DNA from: Taklimakanibacter sp049323275
GTDB taxonomy: Bacteria > Pseudomonadota > Alphaproteobacteria > Rhizobiales > Aestuariivirgaceae
Length of the DNA stretch: 64,000 nucleotides
Direction: 5' to 3'
Assembly: GCA_049323275.1 (NCBI GenBank)
Contig: JBMOOM010000019.1
Coordinates: 62,001-126,000 of the forward strand
Part shown: positions 23,368 through 31,219 of the stretch, in pieces
How positions within the stretch are numbered: the first letter of the stretch is position 1
How the letters are laid out: every line of letters begins with the position of its first letter
The notes under the pieces: generated by a model
Told to the model about the DNA's origin: nothing
The model's database searches: none
Seen by the model: the letters and a program-made list of their open reading frames with translations, nothing else
Position numbers and translations under genes: made by a program

Positions 23368-24651
23368 TCAGTCCGCCCGTTCGATCCTGGCGCCGAGCGC
23401 CCGCAGGCGCTCATCGAGCCTTTCATAGCCGCGGTCGATCTGCTCGACATTCTGGATCTCGCTCCGGCCTTCGGCGCACAAAGCGGCGATCACCAGCGCC
23501 ATGCCGGCACGGATATCGGGGCTCGACAGGCGCTGGGCATAAAGCGGCGAGCGGCCGACCACCACGGCGCGATGCGGGTCGCACAGGATGATGCGGGCAC
23601 CCATGGCGATGAGCTTGTCGACCCAGAACAGGCGGCTCTCGAACATTTTCTCATGGATCAGGATCGTGCCGGCGGACTGGGTCGCGACGACGAGCGCGAT
23701 CGAGACGAGGTCGGCCGGGAAAGCCGGCCAGGGGCCGTCATCGATCTTGGTCAGCGCGCCATGCATGTCCTCGCGGATCTCGAGCTTCGGATGGCGCGGC
23801 AGATAGATGTCCTCGCCGCGCACTTCCCATTCGATGCCGAGGCGGCGAAAGGCGATGGCGGTCATGCGATGTTCGCGCGGACGGCAATTGCGGATGAGAA
23901 GATCGCCGCCGGTCGCCGCAGCGAGGCCGATGAAGCTGCCGACTTCCAGATAATCGGGGCCGATCTCATGCGTGGCGCCATGCAGCGACGCGACGCCCTC
24001 GATGGTCAGAACATTGGAGCCGCAGCCGTCGATGCGCGCGCCCATGGCGATGAGGAGGCGGCAGAGATCCTGAATATGCGGTTCGCTCGCGGCATTGTGG
24101 ATATGGGTCGTGCCGGGGGTGAGCACCGCCGCCATGACGATATTCTCGGTCGCCATCACGCTCATCTCGACGAGGAAGATGTCGGCGGGCTTCAGGCCCT
24201 TGGGCGCGGTGAGCCGGTAGCTGTCCGGCGTGATGTCGACCTCGACCCCCATTTCCTGGAAGGCGAGGATATGGGCATCGAGCGGACGGCGGCCGATGCG
24301 GTCGCCGCCGGGCCGCGGCAGGGTCGCACTGCCGGTGCGGGCGAGGAGCGGGCCCGCGAGCAGGAAGGAGGCGCGGATCGCCTGCGACATGGTGCGGTCG
24401 GGCGCCGAATGACGCAGCGACGTCGCGTGGAAGGTGGCGCGGTTGTCGACGATGTTCGAGACGCTGCCGCCCATGTCCTGCAGCAGGCTGGCCATCACCC
24501 GCACATCGGCGATGTCGGGAAGACGGGTCAAGGTGACCGGCTCGGCGGTGAGAAGGGTGGCGGCGATGATCGGCAGCGCGGCGTTCTTGCTGCCCTTGGG
24601 CTCGATCGCCCCCGAGATCGGGTGGCCTCCCTCGATCAGGAAACGGGTCAC
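23368..24651 (-). CDS. murA: UDP-N-acetylglucosamine 1-carboxyvinyltransferase MurA with Cys-to-Asp active site
   Basis: The 427-residue protein is a full MurA: PKGSKNAALPI with the catalytic Lys22 and Asn23, MSQAIRAS with the conserved Arg, PAFPADLVS with the catalytic Asp, IRAGMALVIAAL and a family-typical IDRGYERLDERLRALGA end. It transfers enolpyruvate from PEP to UDP-GlcNAc, the first committed step of peptidoglycan synthesis. In the loop where E. coli has PGGCTIGARP this protein has PGGDRIGRRP, so the fosfomycin-target Cys115 is Asp117. The start is a GTG with AAGGAG upstream. It could be the sole MurA or a paralogue; the window cannot tell. Confidence 0.93.
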   Translation of the reverse strand: MTRFLIEGGHPISGAIEPKGSKNAALPIIAATLLTAEPVTLTRLPDIADVRVMASLLQDMGGSVSNIVDNRATFHATSLRHSAPDRTMSQAIRASFLLAGPLLARTGSATLPRPGGDRIGRRPLDAHILAFQEMGVEVDITPDSYRLTAPKGLKPADIFLVEMSVMATENIVMAAVLTPGTTHIHNAASEPHIQDLCRLLIAMGARIDGCGSNVLTIEGVASLHGATHEIGPDYLEVGSFIGLAAATGGDLLIRNCRPREHRMTAIAFRRLGIEWEVRGEDIYLPRHPKLEIREDMHGALTKIDDGPWPAFPADLVSIALVVATQSAGTILIHEKMFESRLFWVDKLIAMGARIILCDPHRAVVVGRSPLYAQRLSSPDIRAGMALVIAALCAEGRSEIQNVEQIDRGYERLDERLRALGARIERAD

Positions 24652-24722
24652 GGCGGCTCCTTGTTGCTCATGCGGTATCGAATCAAGAGATTCGGGCGGG
24701 ATAGGGGTGTTTAGAGCCTATT

Positions 24723-25598
24723 TTATTGCTCAAGGATACCGGTCTCGGCACGGTCGCGGCGCAGCAATTCCTGCGGCGTCAGCCCGGACAAGTCCTTGAA
24801 TTCGCGGGCGAGATGGGCCTGGTCGGCATAACCTGCCTCATAAGCGAGATCGGCCCAGCCGAGGCGCGGCACGTGATGGGCGAGGCTCCTGGCATGCTCG
24901 AAGCGCAGGATGCGCGCCATGGTCTTGGGCGTGGCCCCGATCTCGGCGCGGAAAAGCTTGGCGAGATGGCGGCGGCTGACACCGGCTGTCCCGGCCAGCG
25001 CGATGATCGAGGCATTGCCGTGGCTCGCCGTCAGCGCCTGCCAGACCGCGCGCACATTGGCGTCGGGCTCGCGCGCTTCGAGAATGCGCCTGCCGATGAA
25101 GTCGTCCAGCAAGGCGAAGCGCTCGGGCCAATCGACGGCGTCATGCAGCTCCGCGACGAACAGCCGGCCCCTGGCGCCGAGGATGTCGTCGAGCGAAACG
25201 GTGCGGCTTTCAAGCTCGGATTGCGCCAGGCGGAAGAAACGCCAGGCGCCGAGCGGGGTGAAGTTCACCTGCAGGCAGAAGGCCGCTCCCTTGGAACCGA
25301 CGATCACGGGCCGCGTATAGACGCCCGCGGTGAAGCTCGTCTGGGTGTCGGGGCTCTGCGGATCGGCGCGGAAATGGAAGGCGGGGCCGAAATTGATGAT
25401 CAGCGGCACGAAGCTGCAGGGCAGCTCGCGCCGCCAGATTTCCGCGCCTTGGGTTTCGCGATAACCCGAATAATCGATGACATAGGACGAAAGCGCCGCA
25501 TGGGGCGCGCAGCGCAGCATCTCCCACTGCCCGGCCTCGCCTTCATAAGCGAGGCGGCGGATGACGCGGTCTTCCGGTCCGGCCAAAGCGCGTGACAT
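24723..25598 (-). CDS. AraC-family transcriptional regulator
   Basis: The 291-residue protein has an N-terminal ligand-binding region (LPCSFVPLIINFGPAFHF, FTAGVYTRPVIVG, of the DUF6597/AraC type) and a C-terminal AraC domain from about residue 190 with two helix-turn-helices (IIALAGTAGVSRRHLAKLF and WADLAYEAGYADQAHLAREF). The inducer and targets are unknown. It is divergent from the small channel-like membrane protein with almost no space between the open frames. Confidence 0.88.
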   Translation of the reverse strand: MSRALAGPEDRVIRRLAYEGEAGQWEMLRCAPHAALSSYVIDYSGYRETQGAEIWRRELPCSFVPLIINFGPAFHFRADPQSPDTQTSFTAGVYTRPVIVGSKGAAFCLQVNFTPLGAWRFFRLAQSELESRTVSLDDILGARGRLFVAELHDAVDWPERFALLDDFIGRRILEAREPDANVRAVWQALTASHGNASIIALAGTAGVSRRHLAKLFRAEIGATPKTMARILRFEHARSLAHHVPRLGWADLAYEAGYADQAHLAREFKDLSGLTPQELLRRDRAETGILEQ

Positions 25599-25607
25599 CG
25601 CCGTAAT

Positions 25608-26060
25608 GTGCCACGCCCCGCGATTGACGTCACCACCCGGTCATGCCACCACTTGGCGGTGGATCAGCTCTATCATTTCGAGCCCAAAGCCCATCCGCTC
25701 GCCTCGCGGCGCGTGTTCTTCCGGCGCCAGGCGCGCAATATTCTGTGGAGCTTCGGACTCATCGTCGTCTGGCTCATTCTCGGCATGGCCGGCTATATGG
25801 GCTTCGAGGGCATGAGCGCGGTCGATGCCTTCGTCAATGCGGCGATGATCCTCTCCGGCATGGGCCCGATCGGCACGCTCGCCACCACGGGCGGCAAGAT
25901 CTTCGCCGGGCTCTATGCGATCTTCTCCGGGATTTTCGTCTTCGGCATTGCCGGCCTCGCTTTGCTGCCGGTCTTCCACCGCATGCTGCATCGCTTCCAC
26001 TTGCAGGAAGACGCCGCGACGAGTCGGCCGAAACCGGTTCCCCCAAATCTCAAGAAGTGA
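25608..26060 (+). CDS. Small membrane protein with channel-like helix-loop-helix
   Basis: Up to 150 residues, with two hydrophobic helices (ILWSFGLIVVWLILGMAGYM near residue 45 and IFAGLYAIFSGIFVFGIAGL near residue 100) separated by AFVNAAMILSGMGPIGTLAT, which sits where two-helix ion channels have their pore loop but lacks the GYG filter. The C-terminus PVFHRMLHRFHLQED is cytosolic-looking. Proteins with this SGMGP segment are common in proteobacteria and uncharacterised. The ATG at 25608 leaves only nine bases to the divergent AraC gene; a GTG at 25659 (VDQLYHFEPKAHPL) may be the real start. Confidence 0.68.
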   Translation: MPRPAIDVTTRSCHHLAVDQLYHFEPKAHPLASRRVFFRRQARNILWSFGLIVVWLILGMAGYMGFEGMSAVDAFVNAAMILSGMGPIGTLATTGGKIFAGLYAIFSGIFVFGIAGLALLPVFHRMLHRFHLQEDAATSRPKPVPPNLKK

Positions 26061-26958
26061 CGGCGGAGGTTCGCCTGCGCGGCGGGATCGTCATGGCGGC
26101 GACCCCCGCCACCACGCAGACGAGGCCGATCCAGGCCGTGTCGGTGAGACGCTCGCCCAGGAAGAGCGCGCCGATGCCGACGCCGATCGGCACGCGCAGA
26201 TAGGCCTGGGCCGTGGTGCCGACCGAGCCCAGAGTGTGGACCAGGCGGAAGAAGATGCAGAAGGCGAGTGCGGTCGAAAAGACGGCGAGGCCGAAGAGCG
26301 CCAGCAACGAGCTCGTCGACGGCGACAGAGTCCAGGGCTGGTCGACCGCGAGGCTCAGGGGAATGAGGATGGCGGCGCCGCACAGCATCGAGCCCGCCGC
26401 CGGCATCATCGGGTCGAGATCCTTGAAGTTGCGCCCGAAGATGGCGGCGCCGGCATAGCTCACCGTGGCGATGAGCATGGCGAACTGGGCCAGGAGCTCG
26501 CGGCCAAGACCGTTCAGCGCCTGGACGCCGATGATCAGGCAGATGCCGATCAGGCCGGCGAGCACCCCGAACAGCTTGCGCAAGGTCGCGGGCTCGTGGC
26601 GGGTGATCAGAATGGTAAGAAGGAAGGTGAAGATCGGCGTCGTCGAATTAAGGATGGCGGCGAGTCCGGCATCGATGGTGAGCTCGGCCCAGGCGATGAG
26701 GGTGAAAGGCAACACGCTGTTGAGCGCCGCCTGGGTGGCGAAACGCCGCCAGGTCACGGCATCGGACGGCAGGCTCAGGCCGCGAAGACGAAGCACCAGG
26801 AGCAGAATGAGCGCGGCGATCAGCGTGCGCGCCGCGATGAAGGTGACGGGCGGGATGGTGGCGACGCCGAGCTTGATGAATGTATAGGAAGCGCCCCAGA
26901 GAGTGGCGAGGAGCGCCAGCAGGAGAAGTTCGGTCGTAAGCGGGCGGGGAGTGGTCAT
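26050..26958 (-). CDS. EamA/DMT-family membrane exporter (second in window)
   Basis: From the ATG at 26956-26958 (MTTPRPLTTELLLLALLATL) the 302-residue protein has ten hydrophobic helices in two EamA repeats, with PVTFIAARTLIAALILL and SMLCGAAILIPLSLA. AGGA lies nine bases upstream of this ATG; the much longer open frame overlaps the divergent regulator and is not credible. It is probably an exporter of unknown substrate, controlled by the divergent ArsR-type regulator. Its 3' end overlaps the convergent membrane-protein gene by 11 bases. Confidence 0.87.
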   Translation of the reverse strand: MTTPRPLTTELLLLALLATLWGASYTFIKLGVATIPPVTFIAARTLIAALILLLVLRLRGLSLPSDAVTWRRFATQAALNSVLPFTLIAWAELTIDAGLAAILNSTTPIFTFLLTILITRHEPATLRKLFGVLAGLIGICLIIGVQALNGLGRELLAQFAMLIATVSYAGAAIFGRNFKDLDPMMPAAGSMLCGAAILIPLSLAVDQPWTLSPSTSSLLALFGLAVFSTALAFCIFFRLVHTLGSVGTTAQAYLRVPIGVGIGALFLGERLTDTAWIGLVCVVAGVAAMTIPPRRRTSAVTS

Positions 26959-27091
26959 GGCGGTCATCCTAATCCGGTCGGCTGGCCGCGATCTGTGACA
27001 TGGGTCACGGACGGCGTCGCTTGCCAATGCTTCGGCCGCGGCCGAAGCATTCGCGGCTGACCGGCACGGGGCCGGGGCGTATAGTCGGCGC

Positions 27092-27787
27092 ATGACCAAT
27101 ATCGTTTCCGGCAACAGCCTCGCCGAAGTGGCGGCGCTCATCGGCGATCCGGCGCGGGCCAACATCCTGCAGGCGCTTGCCGATGGGCGGGCGCTGACGG
27201 CGGGGGAACTCGCCTGGCACGCGGGAGTCAGCGCCCAGACGACCAGCGGACATCTGGCGAAGCTCACCGAGGCCCGGCTCATCGCGCTCGAGAAGCAGGG
27301 CCGGCATCATTATTTCCGCCTGGCCTCGCCCGACATCGCGACCGCCATGGAGGCGCTGATGATCGTCGCCGCCAATGGCCCGAGGCGCTACCGCCCGACC
27401 GGCCCCAAGGACCAGGCGCTGCGCACCGCGCGTACCTGCTACGATCATCTGGCCGGCTGGCTCGCCGTCACTTTGGCCGACCGGCTGAGCGCCCGGCAGT
27501 TCATCGTGCTCTCCGATGGTGCCGCCGCCGTCACCGAGGCGGGCCATCGCTTCTTCAGCGATTTCGGCCTCGTGCTCGATGAGCCCAAAAGCACCCGCCC
27601 GCTCTGCCGCACCTGCCTCGACTGGAGCGAAAGGCGCTCGCATCTGGCCGGCCGGCTGGGCGCCGGCCTGTGCCAGCGCTGTCTCGATCTCGGCTGGATC
27701 AAACGCGGCCGCGACAGCCGCGCCGTCACCTTCACGCCCAAGGGCATCGAGGGCTTCCGTGAGGCCTTCGGCATAACATTGCCCTGA
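27092..27787 (+). CDS. ArsR-type winged-helix regulator with C-terminal extension
   Basis: The 231-residue protein has an ArsR winged helix at the N-terminus (LIGDPARANILQALADGRAL, GVSAQTTSGHLAKLTEARLI, residues 15-65) and an extra C-terminal half containing a cysteine pair region CRTCLDWSERRSHLAG...CQRC that could bind metal or react with a thiol-active signal. Such long ArsR proteins are often next to transporters they control, here the divergent EamA exporter 133 bases away. Effector and operator are not identified. Confidence 0.86.
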   Translation: MTNIVSGNSLAEVAALIGDPARANILQALADGRALTAGELAWHAGVSAQTTSGHLAKLTEARLIALEKQGRHHYFRLASPDIATAMEALMIVAANGPRRYRPTGPKDQALRTARTCYDHLAGWLAVTLADRLSARQFIVLSDGAAAVTEAGHRFFSDFGLVLDEPKSTRPLCRTCLDWSERRSHLAGRLGAGLCQRCLDLGWIKRGRDSRAVTFTPKGIEGFREAFGITLP

Positions 27788-27837
27788 GAAGACTGTCCGG
27801 CTAAACCCACCTCCGAATTCATTCGAAGGAGTATGAA

Positions 27838-28251
27838 GTGACCGCCGCCCAGACCCGCAAGCTCGTCCAGACCTATTACGCCGCCTTCAACCGGCAGGAT
27901 GTCGACGGCATGCTCGCCTGCCTCAGCCCCAGCTTCGTCCATGAGGTGAGCCAGGGCGAGCGCCGCAAGGGCAAGGCGCTGTTCAAGGACTTCCTCACCC
28001 ATATGAACAAGAGCTACAAGGAGACGCTCTCCAACATCGTGGTGATGATCGACATGTCGGGTGCCCGCGCTGCCGCCGAGTTCGATCTCAAGGGCAAATA
28101 TCTCGCCACCGATCCGGGCCTGCCCAAGGCCAAGGGGCAGACCTATAAATTGCGCGTCGGCGCCTTCTTCGAGATCAGGAACGGCAAGATCGCGCGGGTC
28201 TCGACGCACTACAATCTCAAGGACTGGACCCGCCAGGTGCTGGGCAAGTGA
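27838..28251 (+). CDS. SnoaL/NTF2-like protein (ketosteroid-isomerase-related)
   Basis: The 137-residue protein has the NTF2-fold pattern: TRKLVQTYYAAFNRQDVDGM at the start, SPSFVHEVSQGERRKGKALF, and a closing LRVGAFFEIRNGKIARVSTHYNLKDW. Members include isomerases, cyclases and proteins without activity. The start is a GTG at 27838 with GAAGGAG upstream; an ATG seven bases earlier is out of frame. It follows the ArsR gene by 50 bases on the same strand and may share its transcript. Confidence 0.83.
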   Translation: MTAAQTRKLVQTYYAAFNRQDVDGMLACLSPSFVHEVSQGERRKGKALFKDFLTHMNKSYKETLSNIVVMIDMSGARAAAEFDLKGKYLATDPGLPKAKGQTYKLRVGAFFEIRNGKIARVSTHYNLKDWTRQVLGK

Positions 28252-28257
28252 GCGCTT

Positions 28258-28313
28258 GAGAATTTGATTCAAGTAATTGCGTTAAGGTCTTGAAACAGAT
28301 TCGGAAAACGACT
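28258..28313. repeat. Imperfect palindromic repeat upstream of phoX (copy 1)
   Basis: Arms GAATTTGATTCAA and TTGAAACAGATTC are inverted relative to each other, followed by GGAAAACGAC. A second copy lies right after phoX at 30352. Confidence 0.6.
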
Positions 28314-28342
28314 CTGTAGAGAGATTTGCCGCAGTGGCGGGA

Positions 28343-28360
28343 TCGTCATTCAATCGTTAT
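28343..28360 (+). promoter_or_regulatory. Candidate Pho box upstream of phoX
   Basis: TCGTCAT and TCGTTAT form a 7-bp direct repeat with a 4-bp spacer, the architecture of PhoB-binding sites (consensus halves CTGTCAT). It stands 52 bases before the phoX start, a sensible place for activation under phosphate limitation. Confidence 0.5.
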
Positions 28361-28411
28361 CTTCACCCCTGAGTTTGCGAGCTCCAAGGCTCGTAAACCC
28401 AGGAGGCGCAG

Positions 28412-30352
28412 ATGACCCGCCACGACCCCAACCATATCCGTTCCAAATCAGCTTCCCCCAATTTCCGCAGTGTGCTGACCGAGCGCCTGTCGCGCCGCGA
28501 CATGCTGCGCGGCGGGGCCGCCATCGCCGCCGCTTCGGCCATCGCACCAGGCTTCACCGGCTCGATCTTCGGCGGCGAGGCGATCGCCGGCGGCACCCAG
28601 TCGTCGCTCACCTTCACCGAGCTCAAACGCGTCTATGACCAGACGCATCACGTGGCGCCGGGCTACACGGCCGAGGTGCTGCTGCGCTGGGGAGACAAGC
28701 TCACGGCGGATGCGGTGGAGTTCGATCCGGGTCAGCAGTCGGGCACGGCGCAGGCCCGCCAGTTCGGCTACAACAACGACTTCGTCGGCTATTTGCCGAT
28801 GCCCTTCGGCTCGGGGTCGTCGGAGCGCGGGCTGCTCTGCGTCAATCATGAATATCCCAATCCGCATATCATGGTGCCGGGCTTCATCGCCAAGGACGAC
28901 GAGACGCTCGGCAAGACGATGACGGCCGAGCTGGTCGAGATCTGCAAATCGGCGATGGGCCACAGCGTCGCCGAGATCGAGAAGAAAGACGGCAAATGGC
29001 AGCTCGTCGCCAACTCGCCGCTCAACCGGCGCATCACGGCCGAGACCGAGATGGCGATCGCCGGACCGGCGGCGGGCCATGCCCAGCTCAAGACGGCCGC
29101 CGATCCGACCGGCACCAGAGTCAAGGGCACGATGGCCAATTGCGGCGGCGGCTACACGCCCTGGGGCACGATCCTCACCTGCGAGGAATTCGCCTATGAG
29201 TTCTTCGGCGGCGATGCGGCCAAGTCGCCGCATAAGGAGCTCATGGAGCGCATCGGCTATGAGCCCGCCGATTACTACGGCTTCGCGCGTTTCGACGACC
29301 GCTTCAATATCGAGAAGGAGCCCAATGAGGTGAACCGCTTCCAATGGGTGGTCGAGATCGACCCCTATGAGGCGGGCTCGATGCCGGTGAAGCGCACCGC
29401 GCTCGGCCGCATGGGCCACGAGGGCGCCACCGTCGTCGTCAACAAGGACGGCCGTGTCGCCGTCTATATGGGCGATGACGACCACCAGGAATATCTCTAT
29501 CGCTTCGTCTCGGCCAAGCCCTTCAACTCCAATGACCGCAAGGCCAATATCGGGCTGCTCGATGAGGGCGAATTGTCGGTCGCCAAATTCGAGGCGGACC
29601 GCACGCTCAACTGGCTGCCGCTCGTCCATGGCAAGGGCCCGCTCACGGCGGAAAACGGCTTCGCCGATCAGGGCGAGGTGCTGATCAAGACGCAGCTCGC
29701 CGCCGACAAGCTCGGCGCCACCGGCATGGACCGGCCGGAGGATTTCGAGACCAATCCGGTGTCGGGCCGCGTTTATGCGGTGCTGACCAAATCGGCCAAG
29801 CGCAAGCCGGAGAAGGTCGATGCCGCCAATCCACGCCCGGAAAACAAATGGGGTCATATCATCGAGATGATCCCGCCGGGCGAGGGCAAGGATGCCGACC
29901 ATACGGCGGGGCAGTACAAATGGGACATCCTCATTCTGTGTGGCGATCCCTCGAAGCCCGAGACCGGCGCCAAATTCCATCCCGACACGACCGCGGACGG
30001 ATTCTTCATGACGCCGGACAACATCGCCTTCGATCCCAAGGGCCGCATGTTCGTGGCGACCGACGGCATGAACGACTTCGACCTCGCCGACGGCATCTTC
30101 GCCGTCGACACCGATGGCCCGGCGCGGGCATTGCCCAAGGCGCTGTTCTGCTGCCCGACCGACGCGGAAGCGACAGGGCCGGCCTTCACGCCCGACGGCG
30201 CCACGATGTTCGTATCGGTGCAGCATCCCGCGGAAGGCTCGGAGACGATCGAGAAGCTCACCACGCGCTGGCCGGACTTCAACGACAAGATGCCGCCCAG
30301 GCCGTCGGTCATGGCGATCACGCGTGAGGGCGGCGGGCCGATCGGCGGCTGA
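28412..30352 (+). CDS. PhoX-family alkaline phosphatase (DUF839), Tat-exported
   Basis: The 646-residue protein starts with a long Tat signal (RLSRRDMLRGGAAIAAASAI, residues 29-48) and carries the PhoX/DUF839 signatures LLCVNHEYPNPH, NCGGGYTPWGTILTCEE and TPDNIAFDPKGRMFVATDG. PhoX enzymes are calcium- and iron-dependent periplasmic phosphatases that release phosphate from organic esters. A GGAGGCGCAG ribosome-binding site lies before the ATG at 28412, with a candidate Pho box further upstream. It is monocistronic and flanked on both sides by copies of one repeat. The antisense open frame across most of the gene is a composition effect. Confidence 0.9.
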   Translation: MTRHDPNHIRSKSASPNFRSVLTERLSRRDMLRGGAAIAAASAIAPGFTGSIFGGEAIAGGTQSSLTFTELKRVYDQTHHVAPGYTAEVLLRWGDKLTADAVEFDPGQQSGTAQARQFGYNNDFVGYLPMPFGSGSSERGLLCVNHEYPNPHIMVPGFIAKDDETLGKTMTAELVEICKSAMGHSVAEIEKKDGKWQLVANSPLNRRITAETEMAIAGPAAGHAQLKTAADPTGTRVKGTMANCGGGYTPWGTILTCEEFAYEFFGGDAAKSPHKELMERIGYEPADYYGFARFDDRFNIEKEPNEVNRFQWVVEIDPYEAGSMPVKRTALGRMGHEGATVVVNKDGRVAVYMGDDDHQEYLYRFVSAKPFNSNDRKANIGLLDEGELSVAKFEADRTLNWLPLVHGKGPLTAENGFADQGEVLIKTQLAADKLGATGMDRPEDFETNPVSGRVYAVLTKSAKRKPEKVDAANPRPENKWGHIIEMIPPGEGKDADHTAGQYKWDILILCGDPSKPETGAKFHPDTTADGFFMTPDNIAFDPKGRMFVATDGMNDFDLADGIFAVDTDGPARALPKALFCCPTDAEATGPAFTPDGATMFVSVQHPAEGSETIEKLTTRWPDFNDKMPPRPSVMAITREGGGPIGG

Positions 30353-30412
30353 GAATCCGATTCAAGTGACAAGGGCAAGTCGTTGAAATCAGATTCGAAC
30401 GGATTGTCCGAA
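30352..30412. repeat. Imperfect palindromic repeat downstream of phoX (copy 2)
   Basis: Arms GAATCCGATTCAA and TTGAAATCAGATTC pair imperfectly, like the copy at 28258. The two copies bracket phoX in the same orientation. Confidence 0.6.
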
Positions 30413-30471
30413 AACTGACATCAGCCTGTCGTGAAACGCGGCGATGATGCTCAGGACTTCAAGAGAGCCCT

Positions 30472-30582
30472 CGTTTCGCGGCAGGTTCGCGTAACGCTTG
30501 CGGAATGAGGGGCAGGACACGGGGAGCGCCGGAGACGGCGCTCCCATTCGTTTGGCGAAACGGTGCCATGTGGGAACCTGCC
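30472..30582 (+). other. Highly self-complementary leader segment (possible structured RNA)
   Basis: A 10-bp stem GGGAGCGCCG / CGGCGCTCCC with a GAGA tetraloop (30522-30545) lies inside a 9-bp perfect long-range pair GGCAGGTTC (30480-30488) with GAACCTGCC (30574-30582). CGTTTCGC (30472-30479) also pairs with GCGAAACG (30555-30562), which crosses the 9-bp pair. This is noncoding sequence 47 bases before the GNAT gene. It could be a structured 5' leader, a small RNA, or a repeat. Confidence 0.4.
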
Positions 30583-30628
30583 GGGAAGCTTGCGGGTCCG
30601 GACCTTTTGCTTTAGCTCCGCCCTGACC

Positions 30629-31219
30629 ATGAGCGGGATCACCACCGAAATATTGACGGGCGATAGCCTCGCCCAAGGCCTTGACGCGGTGGCAGGCTTG
30701 CGGATCGAGGTCTTCCGTTCCTATCCCTATCTCTATGACGGCTCGGTCGATTATGAGCGGCGCTATCTGACCAAGCTGGCGCATGCGCCGGGGGCGGTCA
30801 TCGTCGTGGCGCGGGACGGGGACAGGATCGTCGGCGCCTCGACCGGATTGCCGCTGATCGCCGAGCATGACGAGTTCAAGGCGCCTTTCCTGGCCCAGGG
30901 CTTTGACGTCGCGACCATCTTCTATTGCGCCGAATCCGTGCTCTCCGCGGCCTATCGCGGCCAGGGCCTCGGACATGCCTTTTTCGATGCGCGGGAAGCC
31001 CAGGCGCGCAAGCTCGGGCTTACGCGCTCGGCCTTCTGCGCCGTCGTCAGGGCCGTCGACGATCCGCGCCAGCCGGCGGATTACCGCCCGCTCGATGCCT
31101 TCTGGACAAAAAGACAATACCGGCCTGTAAAAGGACTGGTTACCACCTATAGCTGGACCGAGATCGGCAACGGGGCCGAGACCGAGCAGACCCTGCAGTT
31201 CTGGATGAGGGATCTATGA
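30629..31219 (+). CDS. GNAT-family N-acetyltransferase
   Basis: From the ATG at 30629 (MSGITTEILTGDSLAQGLDA) the 196-residue protein has a GNAT fold with the acetyl-CoA loop LSAAYRGQGLGHAFFDAREA near residue 110 and a C-terminal RPLDAFWTKRQYRPVKGLVT. The longer frame adds 22 codons of uncertain value. Its stop overlaps the nitrilase start by four bases. Fused or adjacent GNAT-carbon-nitrogen-hydrolase pairs are known in many bacteria, with unknown substrate; the pairing here suggests that the two act on one metabolite. Confidence 0.87.
   Translation: MSGITTEILTGDSLAQGLDAVAGLRIEVFRSYPYLYDGSVDYERRYLTKLAHAPGAVIVVARDGDRIVGASTGLPLIAEHDEFKAPFLAQGFDVATIFYCAESVLSAAYRGQGLGHAFFDAREAQARKLGLTRSAFCAVVRAVDDPRQPADYRPLDAFWTKRQYRPVKGLVTTYSWTEIGNGAETEQTLQFWMRDL

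Noticed and set aside
26959..27282. N-terminal extension of the second EamA exporter
   Set aside because: The extra 108 codons are not hydrophobic, overlap the divergent ArsR gene and precede the evident membrane-protein start with its own AGGA.
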